NCBI GenBank assembly: GCA_017886575.1
Contig: JAGHJP010000060.1
Location: forward strand, 1-36,562
Direction of reading: 5' to 3'
Source: Clostridia bacterium
Lineage (GTDB): Bacteria; Bacillota; Clostridia; Christensenellales; Borkfalkiaceae
DNA length: 36,562 bases
Under the pieces are notes generated by a model that did not search any database, was not told where the DNA came from, and saw only the letters and a program-made list of their open reading frames with translations. How positions within the stretch are numbered: the first letter of the stretch is position 1; every line of letters starts with the position of its first letter. The position numbers and the translations under genes were made by a program. This document shows, piece by piece, positions 24,810 through 33,451 of this stretch.

Positions 24810-25505
24810 ATGAAAAGACAAAAAACCAAGGGCGAGATCGCGTGGATCGCGGTCATGGTCACGCTGACCGTCCTGTTCCTTCCCGTACTCATCGTCAACG
24901 TCGTGCTCATCGTCAAGGGCAGCGTCGAGCCCGACGTCCCGCCCTCCGTGTTCGGAATCGCGCCGCTGGCGGTCACGTCCGGCTCCATGGCCGGCGAAGC
25001 CGAGGACAGTTTCGACACGGGCGCGCTCATCTTCGTGAAACTCTTGGACGAAGAGGAGAAGAACGAACTGCAGGAGGGCGACGTGGTCACCTTCCGCCAT
25101 CAGGACATTTACGTCACCCACCGCATCGTGCTCGTTGAGTATGACGGGGCGGGGCAGATCCGCTCGGTCATCACGCAGGGCGACGCCAACAACATCACCG
25201 ACGGCGCAATTCCCCTCGAAAACGTCGTGGGGCAATGCGTCGGGCATGTCGCGGGACTCGGCGGGTTCGCCATGTTTTTGCAGACCCCCGCGGGTATTCT
25301 CGTGTTCGTCGGCGTGCCCGTCGTCGCGTTCATCGCCATAGACATTCTCCGCATCGCGCTCTACAACCGCAAGGTGCGCCGGGAAGAACTTGCCGCCGGC
25401 GGCGAGGGCGATCTCGAACGGGAATTGCGGGACAAGGAGGAAGAGCTTGCCCGCTTGCGCGCCCTCGTGGCGGAGCAGGGAAAGGACGAAACGGAAGAGC
25501 AGTAG
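24810..25505 (+). CDS. sipW: SipW-type (ER-type) signal peptidase I, first copy
   Basis: A 231-residue membrane peptidase that cleaves signal peptides of TasA-type surface proteins. A membrane helix at about 11-34 is followed by the catalytic block TSGSM (Ser59), the YVTHR block with His104 in place of the lysine used by ordinary bacterial SPase I, and TQGDANN with Asp125. This Ser-His plan is that of the ER/SipW class. A second membrane segment lies at about 150-180, then a 45-residue charged tail with a coiled-coil look (RELRDKEEELARLRALV). There is an insertion of about 20 acidic residues after the serine block. I chose ATG 24810 (AAGGGG upstream); the GTG at 24729 would sit inside the leader hairpin. 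Confidence 0.9.
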   Translation: MKRQKTKGEIAWIAVMVTLTVLFLPVLIVNVVLIVKGSVEPDVPPSVFGIAPLAVTSGSMAGEAEDSFDTGALIFVKLLDEEEKNELQEGDVVTFRHQDIYVTHRIVLVEYDGAGQIRSVITQGDANNITDGAIPLENVVGQCVGHVAGLGGFAMFLQTPAGILVFVGVPVVAFIAIDILRIALYNRKVRREELAAGGEGDLERELRDKEEELARLRALVAEQGKDETEEQ

Positions 25506-25544
25506 CGCTCTTTCGGGGCGCGCTTTGTTCCCCGTTCAAAAGTT

Positions 25545-25581
25545 GTAAACGCGGCGGTTTGCCACACGCCTGCCGCTTTAC
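25545..25581. other. Inverted repeat between sipW copy 1 and the TasA-like gene
   Basis: GTAAACGCGGC pairs with GCCGCTTTAC (one bulged C) around 16 bases. TTGCCA (25559-25564) and CATAAT (25581-25586) with 16 bases between could form a second promoter for the TasA-like gene. It may let the subunit be made in different amounts from the peptidase. Confidence 0.4.
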
Positions 25582-25620
25582 ATAATAAAATAAATTTCAT
25601 TTTAATAGGAGAATGAAAAA

Positions 25621-26280
25621 ATGACAAAGAAAAAGGGTATTGCATCCAAGTTATTCCTCGTGCTGGTCGCCCTCACCCTGCTCAGCTGCTGCTTCCTCGG
25701 CACGACGTTCGCCCGTTACACCAGCGGCGGCACGGGCAGCGCCACCACGGGCGTTGCGCTGTGGAAAATCGACGTGACAGATGGGATCGCCACCGGTGAG
25801 CATACCGTTGACTTCGGTAAACTGTCTCCGTCCGATGAGGCTTGGTCCTCGTTCAGCGATAAGAGAACGAATGAAACGGGCGCTGTGGTACTTGCAACGA
25901 TCGTAAATAGAGGCGAAGTTTCGGCGGATGTCACGATCGATGTCGGTGAAGCGGTGATCAGCGGCACGGCGTCTTATGGCAGCGGCATTACCGAAGAAAA
26001 TGCTTCTACCGGTACGGCGGCGGCAAGCGAGGCGCAGGTGAAAAATCTGTTTTCGATCGCAATTACCGTGATGGATGCAGGCGGCTCGCCGGTCGAGGCA
26101 AATGAGGGCGTTTATACGCTTGCGCCCGGAGCTACGTTGAGCATTCGCGGCAATGTGACCTGGACGTCGACCGATGATTGGGGTCAGCAGGTTTCGGATG
26201 CGATCGATACCTGGGTAGGTCAGAATATGACGAGCGTTTCGTACAGCGTTTCCTACACCGCCGTCCAGGCAAGCGAATAG
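25621..26280 (+). CDS. TasA/camelysin-like secreted fibre subunit
   Basis: A 219-residue secreted protein. The N-terminal signal runs from KKKGIASK through a hydrophobic stretch to GTTFARYTSGG; the A-R-Y at 31-33 after the hydrophobic core is the mark of SipW-dependent signal peptides (TasA, camelysin). The mature part is beta-rich, Thr/Ser/Gly-rich and lacks cysteines, with the V-N-R-G-x-V-S-A-D-V and PGATLSIRGNVTW stretches that fit the jellyroll of this family. It has no sortase signal, so it would stay attached by assembly into fibres or through partners. AGGAG precedes ATG 25621. It lies 115 bases after sipW copy 1 and is the best candidate for the major subunit. Its middle part is lower in G+C than its neighbours. 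The family call is from the signal and size; sequence similarity to TasA itself is weak. Confidence 0.75.
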   Translation: MTKKKGIASKLFLVLVALTLLSCCFLGTTFARYTSGGTGSATTGVALWKIDVTDGIATGEHTVDFGKLSPSDEAWSSFSDKRTNETGAVVLATIVNRGEVSADVTIDVGEAVISGTASYGSGITEENASTGTAAASEAQVKNLFSIAITVMDAGGSPVEANEGVYTLAPGATLSIRGNVTWTSTDDWGQQVSDAIDTWVGQNMTSVSYSVSYTAVQASE

Positions 26281-26588
26281 CCCGCGGCTTAACGGCGCGC
26301 GGGAACAGACATGATGTACATAGCCGGAAGGGCGCCCGTCCCGAATGTGTGGCGGCAGGGCGGCACGGCATCCGGCGTCGGGGCGAGTTTTCGCCCCCGC
26401 ATTCGTCCGCCGCGCAGGGCGTCGCGTACAGCGGCGCTTTGCGCGGCATGAGGCGGATGTATCTTTTAAGGGAAAATTTGAGAAAAAGTAAACATGCAAT
26501 TTTTTGTCCGCAAGGAAAAATTGCCCGTGGCGGCGTTTGCGCCGCAAGCAGTAAAATTCCGAAAGTAACGGAAGGATGAGAAAGAACC
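26281..26588 (+). other. Gap between the TasA-like gene and the anchor-like gene
   Basis: These 308 bases hold a CCCGCG/CGCGGG inverted repeat just past the stop (26281-26303), a GGGGCGA-GTTTT-CGCCCC hairpin near 26379-26397, and an eight-base CAATTTTT/AAAAATTG inverted repeat (26494-26520) followed by GGCGGCG-TTT-GCGCCGC. None has a proper T-run. They may slow or process the transcript after the subunit gene. No coding region was found. Confidence 0.5.
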
Positions 26589-27767
26589 ATGGATAAAACA
26601 GACAGGAACAAACAACCGAATCAATCGGGGAACAAAGAGGAAAACACCGCCGTTCTTTCTTCCCTTCCGAAGGACATAAGCGCGGGCGGCAGTGCGCCCG
26701 TGTCCGTCGGGACGAACGGTCCCGTTTCCATCGGCGTCGACGTCTCCACGGGCGCCGTCACCGTCGGCGTGCAGGAGGGCGGCATTCCGTCCCCCGCGCC
26801 CGCGCCCCGTCCCGCGATATATTCTCCCGCGCCCGCGCCTGCGCCTGTCGTCGCGCCGGCACGACCCGCGGCACCCGTGCCCGCGGCAAAGCCCGCTTCC
26901 GTGGCATCCATGCCCGCGGGGAATGCGGCGCGGAAAACCATCCCGCAGGCGGTCTCTTCCGCGCCCGCCGCGCCGCAAAAAGTGACGGCGATCGACGTAA
27001 AGCCGCCCGTGCGCGGCAAGGTGGTCGACCGCAAGGGCAAGCGGGTGGGCGCCATCCGCGGCGGCGAACTCTTTGACCGCAAGGGCACGTACCGCGGCGT
27101 GTTCCGCAAGGAAAAGACCAACGTCTTTTTGTACCGCAATGAACGCCGCGCGGCGTACATAGACAAAAACGACAACATTTTAACGCCTTCGGGGCAATAT
27201 GTGGGCACCATACGGCGCTTCCGCTGGCTGCCCGTCCTGCTCGCCCTGCTCTTTCTGGCGCTTGCCACGGTGACGTCGGCGACGCTGGCGGCGTATTACA
27301 TTTCCTTTTCCGGCCGCTATGCTCCCGTGCTCTTCATGACGGACGAAAGCGGCGAGAATTGGCAGGACACCGAAAACCTGGACGTGTTCTTCAACGAACG
27401 TTTCGGCGATTCGGTCATCGCCCCGGGCATGGACGGCTCCTATTACTTCACTTTGGAAAATCAAAGCCCCGACACGGTGGAGTTTGCTCTCGCCTTCCGC
27501 GAGGACAACGCCTACGGCATCGGCCTCGTCTACCGCCTGTGGCGGGACGGTTCGCTTCTCGGCGGGGGCGGCTGGCTCTCCGCAGCGGATCTCGGCGTGG
27601 AAGATATGACCGTCGAAGGGGAGTCCTCCACGGTGTTCCGCCTGGAATGGTATTGGCGGGACAACGACGCGCTGGATACCGCCGCGGGCGAGAACGGCGC
27701 GCAGTATACATTGCACATCGACTTTTCCGGCTCGGTTGCCCGTCATCAGAGCGAAACGGCGGCGTAA
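26589..27767 (+). CDS. Membrane-spanning protein with cytoplasmic beta-hairpin region and TasA-like outer domain
   Basis: A 392-residue protein of unrecognised family. Residues 1-135 are low-complexity, rich in Ala, Pro, Val and Gly. Residues 142-208 hold repeated short units of the form G-x-V-x-D-x-x-G-x-x-V/Y-G (VVDRKGKRVGAIRGG, LFDRKGTYRGVFRK, YIDKNDNILTPSGQYVGTI), which look like beta-hairpins of a cytoplasmic domain. A single membrane helix lies at 213-235, ending TLAAYYISFSGRY. The outer part (240-380) has VIAPGMDGSYYFTLENQSPDTVEF and LVYRLWRDG, like the beta-sandwich of TasA-family proteins in other Clostridia. With no normal signal peptide it is inside-to-outside and would anchor or sense the fibre. 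It is placed between the subunit and the second signal peptidase gene, 33 bases upstream of the latter. Confidence 0.6.
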   Translation: MDKTDRNKQPNQSGNKEENTAVLSSLPKDISAGGSAPVSVGTNGPVSIGVDVSTGAVTVGVQEGGIPSPAPAPRPAIYSPAPAPAPVVAPARPAAPVPAAKPASVASMPAGNAARKTIPQAVSSAPAAPQKVTAIDVKPPVRGKVVDRKGKRVGAIRGGELFDRKGTYRGVFRKEKTNVFLYRNERRAAYIDKNDNILTPSGQYVGTIRRFRWLPVLLALLFLALATVTSATLAAYYISFSGRYAPVLFMTDESGENWQDTENLDVFFNERFGDSVIAPGMDGSYYFTLENQSPDTVEFALAFREDNAYGIGLVYRLWRDGSLLGGGGWLSAADLGVEDMTVEGESSTVFRLEWYWRDNDALDTAAGENGAQYTLHIDFSGSVARHQSETAA

Positions 27768-27800
27768 CGCCCGTTGCGGCAGAGAGGAGGGCAATAGGGT

Positions 27801-28364
27801 ATGCGCAAGGCGTTACACATTTTACGGATCGTCGTCAAAGTGCTGTTGGGCTTGGTCATGGGGCTGCTGCTCGTGTATAACGTGTGGTCGCTCGTGTCCC
27901 GTCTGGCGTTCGGCAACGACCGTCCCGCCCTGTTCGGGTATACGGGCGCGGTGGTCGTTTCGGGCAGCATGGAGCCCGTCATTTCGGTCAACGATTTCAT
28001 CGTCGTGCACGCGGAGGAGAACTACGCCGTCGACGACGTCATCATGTTTTACGACGATACGCGCGGGGAGTACGTCACCCACCGCATCATTCTTGCCGCC
28101 GACGGGTACTATACCACGCAGGGCGACGCCAATAACGCGCCCGACCCGTTCAGCGTGCCGCAAAGCGCGGTCGTGGGCAAAGTGGTGTGGGTGATGGAAG
28201 GCTTCGGCGCGGCGGTGCGGTTCGTGCAGAGCCCCGCGGGCTTCTTTGCCGTCATCGGCGCGGGCATCCTTGTCTGGCTGGGCATGGATGTCATCTCCGG
28301 ACTGCAGGCAAGAGCAAAAAGGGACGGAGCGGAGAGCGCCGTCGAAGGGGATGAGAAAAAATGA
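27801..28364 (+). CDS. SipW-type (ER-type) signal peptidase I, second copy
   Basis: A 187-residue membrane peptidase of the same Ser-His class as the first copy: a membrane helix at about 10-33, then VVVSGSMEPVI with Ser56, YVTHRII with His94, and TQGDANN with Asp109. A second membrane segment lies at about 146-166 and the tail is short. It lacks the acidic insertion and coiled tail of the first copy and keeps the classical SGSMEP word. A GGAGGG site precedes ATG 27801. Its last four bases ATGA also begin the next gene, so translation is coupled. Two copies in one locus suggest different clients for each. Confidence 0.9.
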   Translation: MRKALHILRIVVKVLLGLVMGLLLVYNVWSLVSRLAFGNDRPALFGYTGAVVVSGSMEPVISVNDFIVVHAEENYAVDDVIMFYDDTRGEYVTHRIILAADGYYTTQGDANNAPDPFSVPQSAVVGKVVWVMEGFGAAVRFVQSPAGFFAVIGAGILVWLGMDVISGLQARAKRDGAESAVEGDEKK

Positions 28365-29923
28365 AAGAGAAAAAGCAACGGGCGGAAAGGAAAAAATTAA
28401 AGCAAATTCCCGTCGTATCCTACCTTTGCTGGCTCCTCGCCATGAGCGTCCTGTTCACCGGCGTGACTTTTTCGCGCTATACTTCTCGGGTCAGCGGGGA
28501 CATCGCCACGGGCATCACGCCCTTTGTCGCCTCGTACACTCTCGACGACTTTTCTTCCACCGACTTCGTCAACATGGACTATTGGACGCCCGTCGAAGGG
28601 GCGGAAGGCGAAGAAAACCAGACCAGCGCTGGCAGGACGGCGCGTACCGTTCGCATCACCGTCAACAATTATAACACAGAGGACGTCGGCGCAAACGGGC
28701 TCCCTTCCCGTTACAGTGCGGTCGATCTGCAGGCCTCCGTCCGCCTGCGTCTCCCCTCCGAGTTGGCGGATAACCTCGTCCTGCAGGTGCGCGAGGTCGT
28801 AGCGGAAAACAATACCGTCGACCGCGTGCCCGTCACCTCGCAGTACATTCTCGGAAATTTCATCTATCAACTCAACGGCGGGGGTGGCACGGAATACACT
28901 TATGCGACCGACGGAAACGGCGGCCGCGTGTACCGCACGCAGGCGTCCGTGACTCTTGACACGCGGGATTTCACCGATTATTCGGCGCTGGCGGGCTCTC
29001 CCGACGAAACGCTGACCGTCACGGGCACGATTGATGAAAACGGCGGCACGGTCGTGGCGCGGGAACAGACGTCGGAAGGCGCGGAGAGTAACGTCATCTC
29101 CGTCACGGCGTCGCGGGAAACGGTCAACTATGCCGTCGGCTTCCGCCGCGGCGTCACCGCAAACGACTTCCAATCGCAGCTCTTCCTCGATTTGCAGAAA
29201 GAGATGCTGTTCTATACCATCGACATCACGCTCCCCGAACTCTATCTCGCGACAGCGAACGGGCCGCAGAGCCGCACTTTTGAACTCTTCTTCACCCTCG
29301 CCGAGCGCGTGGACTATGCCGCCATCGAGTGGCAGGATGAGTGGAACGCCTATCTCGCGGGGCCCTCGGCGGCGGAAAACGCGACCGTCGACGACGCAAA
29401 GATCCTCGGCTATCACTTCGACGCCGACGCCGGGACATACGCATATGCAGACGGCATCATGACCGACCGGTCAGATGAAACCGTGGTGCGCATCACCAAT
29501 ACATACGATTATGCGACGAATGCAAGCGTCCTTTCCTTTCAGCATATCGAACCCATCGACACGGACGCGGCGGTCTATGCCCACCCCGCTGAACACATAT
29601 ACGCCCATTCGGGCGGCGCATTGACCGAGGTGACGGGGGATACGCTGACGGGGCTGCTCAAAGGAGATTTGAAGAATTTGACTGCCCTGTTTTCGGGCGA
29701 TTATTACGGCTTGTGCAACAATTTGGCGGACACGCCGGAAGAGGAGCGGTACTATATTTCTTTCAACGGCCTTTCGCCCGATCCCCTCGACGGCGGTGAA
29801 AACGTTATCTATTCGCTTCACGAATCGCTCAGCCGCAAATACCAGACGCAGCTCACCGTGCTCTTCGTGCAGAGGTCCGAAGTCGCGGGCATGGGTACTT
29901 CCGCGGAAGGAGGCGCCGCATGA
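28361..29923 (+). CDS. Large secreted protein with SipW-type signal, function unknown
   Basis: A 520-residue protein. A positive start (MKEKKQRAERKKLKQ), a hydrophobic stretch at 17-37 and GVTFSRYTSRVSGDIATG give a signal very like that of the TasA-like subunit (S-R-Y at 38-40). The mature part is acidic and rich in Thr, Asp and Asn, predicted mostly beta; I see no known catalytic motif, cell-wall anchor or repeats. The first 80 mature residues (DIATGITPFVASYTL) resemble the start of TasA-family proteins. It starts within the stop codon of the second signal peptidase (ATGA) and ends within the start of the beta-helix gene (ATGA), so the three genes are tightly coupled. A role as minor or tip subunit is an inference. 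Confidence 0.65.
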   Translation: MKEKKQRAERKKLKQIPVVSYLCWLLAMSVLFTGVTFSRYTSRVSGDIATGITPFVASYTLDDFSSTDFVNMDYWTPVEGAEGEENQTSAGRTARTVRITVNNYNTEDVGANGLPSRYSAVDLQASVRLRLPSELADNLVLQVREVVAENNTVDRVPVTSQYILGNFIYQLNGGGGTEYTYATDGNGGRVYRTQASVTLDTRDFTDYSALAGSPDETLTVTGTIDENGGTVVAREQTSEGAESNVISVTASRETVNYAVGFRRGVTANDFQSQLFLDLQKEMLFYTIDITLPELYLATANGPQSRTFELFFTLAERVDYAAIEWQDEWNAYLAGPSAAENATVDDAKILGYHFDADAGTYAYADGIMTDRSDETVVRITNTYDYATNASVLSFQHIEPIDTDAAVYAHPAEHIYAHSGGALTEVTGDTLTGLLKGDLKNLTALFSGDYYGLCNNLADTPEEERYYISFNGLSPDPLDGGENVIYSLHESLSRKYQTQLTVLFVQRSEVAGMGTSAEGGAA

Positions 29924-32900
29924 ACGAACAGAAGAAGAGAATTGCCGTCAGCGTCCTTTTGGGCCTGCTCATCGTCACCCTGATGAGCTTTTCCCTCACG
30001 GCGGCGCGATACTCCGCCGAGAAGGAATCGGACAGCAGATATGACGGCGAATTGGTCTATACCGTGTCGGACAACGTGGTCATCACCACGGTGGACGAAT
30101 TTTTCAACGCCATCGAAAACGGTTACACGAACATCCAGATCTCCGACGATATCGACAACCCGCTCATCATCACGGGCAGCCCGCCCGACGTCAATTCCGA
30201 CCTGACCATCGACCTCAACGGCAATGAATTGCAGCGCAACGACCGCGAGCCCGTGCTCAACGTCACCGAGGGCGTCCGCCTCACCATCATCGACTCCAAA
30301 GGGGGCGGCGGCTTTTATAACCCCGTCGGCAGCGTGTTCAACGTTGACGGCGGCACCATCACCGTCGCAGCGGGACTCTTTGAAAGCGGCCCCCGCAACG
30401 GCGAAAAACTGCCGGGCGGCAGCGCGCAGCATGCCTCGGAATATGCCTCGCCCTCGGGAAACAGCTGGACGACGCCCGCGGGCGCAAGCATTTCGCAGTC
30501 CGGTTCCTTCACGGTCTATGACGGAACGGGGAGCGGCAATACCTATGTGCCGAGCCCGACCGCGGTCTCCATGCCCGTCATCGTCCCCGCTGTCACGGAC
30601 AGCGGCACGACGGCGGACGGGGAAACGTACGTCACCGTCAACGGCAACATGTATTTCGACGAAGGCAGCAATCCGTCTTTCGGCGGCACTTACGTCGTTT
30701 CCGACACCTATCTCTATTTCACCATCGACGACAACAACAACATCACAAACAACGCCTACGCCAACACGGGCACCAGCGCAGACTTTTATTATAGTTATTA
30801 CATGACTTTCAACGGGAACGTCGGCGAACACGGCGCATATGAATATGCCGGTCCCGCGGAACCGGCGGAGGGGAACTTCGCCCGCGTCACCGTGTACGGC
30901 TATAACGGCGTAAAGGCAACGTCTGTCGAAGTGGCAAATAGCGACCCGTTCTCCGCCATCCGCCTGCAGGGCGGCAATCTGTATGCGCGCGGCGGCGATT
31001 ACGTTTCTTATTTCGGGGAAGAAGATACATTTTCGGTATATGCCACGGGCGGCTTCATGTCCATCTCTCAGGGCAGTACGTTCGAGGCGCACGGCCGCGG
31101 GGTCTGTATCGACCTGTCCTATGCGGATGCGATTTCGCATGGCTTGCAGGAAGACGCCGACTTATACGTCAGCGGCGGCCGTTTCTATTCGCAGGGCGGC
31201 GACATCGTTCACCTCACGAACGGCTTCATGCAGGTCAACGGCGGCTCGTTCACCAAGAACGCCGCGGACGAATCGGCGTCCGACAACGGCGCCGCCATCC
31301 ACATCGAAGGCGGCAGGCTCAACGTGCAGGGCGCAAGCGCGGATCCGGAAGGCGCCATTTCGTTCTCCCTCTCCGGTTCCAATGTAACGGGCGTCCGCTC
31401 GGCATCGGGCGGGAGCACAGCAGGGGGCGCTGCAGCTGGCACGGTCACCCTTTCCAACGTCAATTTCACCTTCAACGGCGGTGTGGGCGGCGGCAGCGGT
31501 TATAGCAACAATTACGGGCTGAACGTTGCGGGCGGCACGGTCGAAACCGAAAATTGCTCCGTCTATCTCGCCGATTCGAACAGTTTCGGCATTTACACGA
31601 ACGGCGGCGTCGTTTCTTGCAGCGGCATGACGACCATCAACGTGCTCGGCGCCACGTCCTCGGGCATTCTTGCCTACGGCGGCAGCGTGACCATTTCGGG
31701 CACATATACCTCCACGGTCGGCATCGGCGGTACGAATACTCTTTCCAGCACTGCCATCAGTTCGGAAGGCGGCTCCGTCACGCTGAACGGCATGTCCACG
31801 ATCACGACTGACGGGCTGGGCATCACTTCGCGCGGCAGCGGTACGATCACCGTGAACGGCACGCTCGATTTGACTTCCAACCACGGCACCGCCATCTATA
31901 TGTCCGGCGGCTCGCTGACTACGGCGGCAAATTCGACGGTCGACATTATAAGTACCATTTCCGACGAGTATAGTTGGGTGACAGGTTCTACCGTTTCCAA
32001 CATCTATAACGGCGTGTACATTCAGGGCGGCTCTCTGACCGCGAACGGCACGTTCAACGTCACCCACGAGGGCGAGGCGAATGATACGAGCTATCAACAT
32101 TATGACGATTTGGTTGTGAGAAGCTATGCCGTGCGCGTGGAGGGGACGACTTCGACGACCGTCGCATTAACAAAGGGAACGATTAAAAATACAGTCGGCG
32201 GCGGCGTGTATGTAAGCGGTACGGAAAACGTCAATGTGTACCTCGGCGGCTGGATGTTAAACGGCGAGAGGCAATGGGAAAGGACGGATTCCGTGGAAAT
32301 GGCGGTTATAACCGAGGGTAAGGGCACGAGCGAAGAATATTATGCCCATAACGACGGTACTCCGACGTCAAGTGAAGATGCATGGAACTTCAAAAAGAAC
32401 GAGAGCGGGGGGCATGCCATTGAAATCGTCGGCGGCACCGTGCACATCAACGGCGGCGATTACAGCGCGGCAATGGGCAACGGTATTCTGGTCAGCAACG
32501 GTACTGCGTATATTTATGACGGCGACTTTGTCGGGGCTGATTCATACGAAGCCAATACTGATGGAGACCTGGCGGGCGCGGCGGCGTCGTATGGATTCAA
32601 GATGTACGGCGGCACGGCGTACATAACGGGCGGAACGTTTGGGAATACCGGTCAATCGGGTAGCGGTGCATTCATTACCGCTTCAAGCAGTAACAGTGCA
32701 ACGGCTGAAATTTCAAATGCGACGTTTGATGTCGGCGGTACGACCGGTTTTTCCGTACACCGAAACGCAACGGTAACCTTCAAAGGTAATTCTAACACTG
32801 TGCGGGGCGTTTCAACGGGACTTGCAATTGAAGATGTTTCTTATGGTGCCGGTGACGGCAGTCAGACGGGTTCGTCCGTGACCATTGAGGGCGGTACTTT

Positions 32901-33351
32901 TGCGGGGACCAACAGCACGGGAGAAAACGATAATACAAACGGTATCTATTATGGCGAGGGCAGTTCTTCCTTGACGATCACCGGCGGTACGTTTACGGGT
33001 GCTACTCGTTCGGGGTTGTATATCGCAGTCAATCCGGGCAGCAACATTCGGCTTTCGGGCGGGACGTTCACGGGAAATGATTATCAGATAACTGACACGT
33101 ATAGAAATTCTTTATTTGGCAGTTCTCGAACATACTACGGGAATGGAGGTGCAATCAGCACACCGGTTGGTAGGAGTTATAATTGGAGGGGCTATTATGA
33201 ATTTAGCGGATTAGCAGTGCGATTCACATCAATTCTTAATGGAGCCCATGCTTATGTAGATGGAGACTCTGGTCGGCAAGTAGATGAAGGGACGGGAGAT
33301 GGATACATTGCCAATACCGTTTCTCAACATAGAAGTGTAACTATTTGGTAA
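29920..33351 (+). CDS. Giant secreted right-handed beta-helix protein with SipW-type signal
   Basis: A 1143-residue protein. The N-terminal signal (hydrophobic at 8-28, then LTAARYSAEK with A-R-Y at 29-31) matches the SipW-dependent type seen in the two secreted proteins upstream. After an N-terminal cap with VDEFFNAIENGYTNIQISDDI and LTIDLNGNEL (as in pectate-lyase-like helices), the rest consists of many short turns of the form G-G-x-(V/L)-x-(V/I)-x-G-x-(F/S/T), such as GGSVTLNGMST, GGTVHINGGDYS and GGTAYITGGTF. These are typical of parallel beta-helix adhesins and enzymes. No catalytic residues of a pectate lyase could be assigned, so an adhesin or scaffold is more likely. No anchor or sorting motif is seen. 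Base composition falls sharply along the gene (see findings). A strong terminator follows. Confidence 0.8.
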   Translation: MNEQKKRIAVSVLLGLLIVTLMSFSLTAARYSAEKESDSRYDGELVYTVSDNVVITTVDEFFNAIENGYTNIQISDDIDNPLIITGSPPDVNSDLTIDLNGNELQRNDREPVLNVTEGVRLTIIDSKGGGGFYNPVGSVFNVDGGTITVAAGLFESGPRNGEKLPGGSAQHASEYASPSGNSWTTPAGASISQSGSFTVYDGTGSGNTYVPSPTAVSMPVIVPAVTDSGTTADGETYVTVNGNMYFDEGSNPSFGGTYVVSDTYLYFTIDDNNNITNNAYANTGTSADFYYSYYMTFNGNVGEHGAYEYAGPAEPAEGNFARVTVYGYNGVKATSVEVANSDPFSAIRLQGGNLYARGGDYVSYFGEEDTFSVYATGGFMSISQGSTFEAHGRGVCIDLSYADAISHGLQEDADLYVSGGRFYSQGGDIVHLTNGFMQVNGGSFTKNAADESASDNGAAIHIEGGRLNVQGASADPEGAISFSLSGSNVTGVRSASGGSTAGGAAAGTVTLSNVNFTFNGGVGGGSGYSNNYGLNVAGGTVETENCSVYLADSNSFGIYTNGGVVSCSGMTTINVLGATSSGILAYGGSVTISGTYTSTVGIGGTNTLSSTAISSEGGSVTLNGMSTITTDGLGITSRGSGTITVNGTLDLTSNHGTAIYMSGGSLTTAANSTVDIISTISDEYSWVTGSTVSNIYNGVYIQGGSLTANGTFNVTHEGEANDTSYQHYDDLVVRSYAVRVEGTTSTTVALTKGTIKNTVGGGVYVSGTENVNVYLGGWMLNGERQWERTDSVEMAVITEGKGTSEEYYAHNDGTPTSSEDAWNFKKNESGGHAIEIVGGTVHINGGDYSAAMGNGILVSNGTAYIYDGDFVGADSYEANTDGDLAGAAASYGFKMYGGTAYITGGTFGNTGQSGSGAFITASSSNSATAEISNATFDVGGTTGFSVHRNATVTFKGNSNTVRGVSTGLAIEDVSYGAGDGSQTGSSVTIEGGTFAGTNSTGENDNTNGIYYGEGSSSLTITGGTFTGATRSGLYIAVNPGSNIRLSGGTFTGNDYQITDTYRNSLFGSSRTYYGNGGAISTPVGRSYNWRGYYEFSGLAVRFTSILNGAHAYVDGDSGRQVDEGTGDGYIANTVSQHRSVTIW

Positions 33352-33371
33352 GAATAACATTTCTCCCTTTT

Positions 33372-33409
33372 CCCCGCGCGGCGCGAAAGCGACGCGCGGG
33401 GATTTTTTT
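33372..33409 (+). terminator. Intrinsic terminator ending the fibre-like locus
   Basis: CCCCGCGCG (33372-33380) pairs with CGCGCGGGG (33393-33401), followed by ATTTTTTT. It is the first good terminator seen since the start of the locus, which supports one long transcript. Confidence 0.85.
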
Positions 33410-33431
33410 ACCCGAAAGGCAAAAAGGGGAC

Positions 33432-33451
33432 AGGCATGCCCGCATAACGGA
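33432..33451. repeat. Dispersed palindrome, inverted copy
   Basis: On the minus strand GCGGGCATGCCT, preceded by TCCGTTATGC; nine of ten palindrome bases match. It lies between the beta-helix gene and the DUF308-like gene. Confidence 0.45.
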
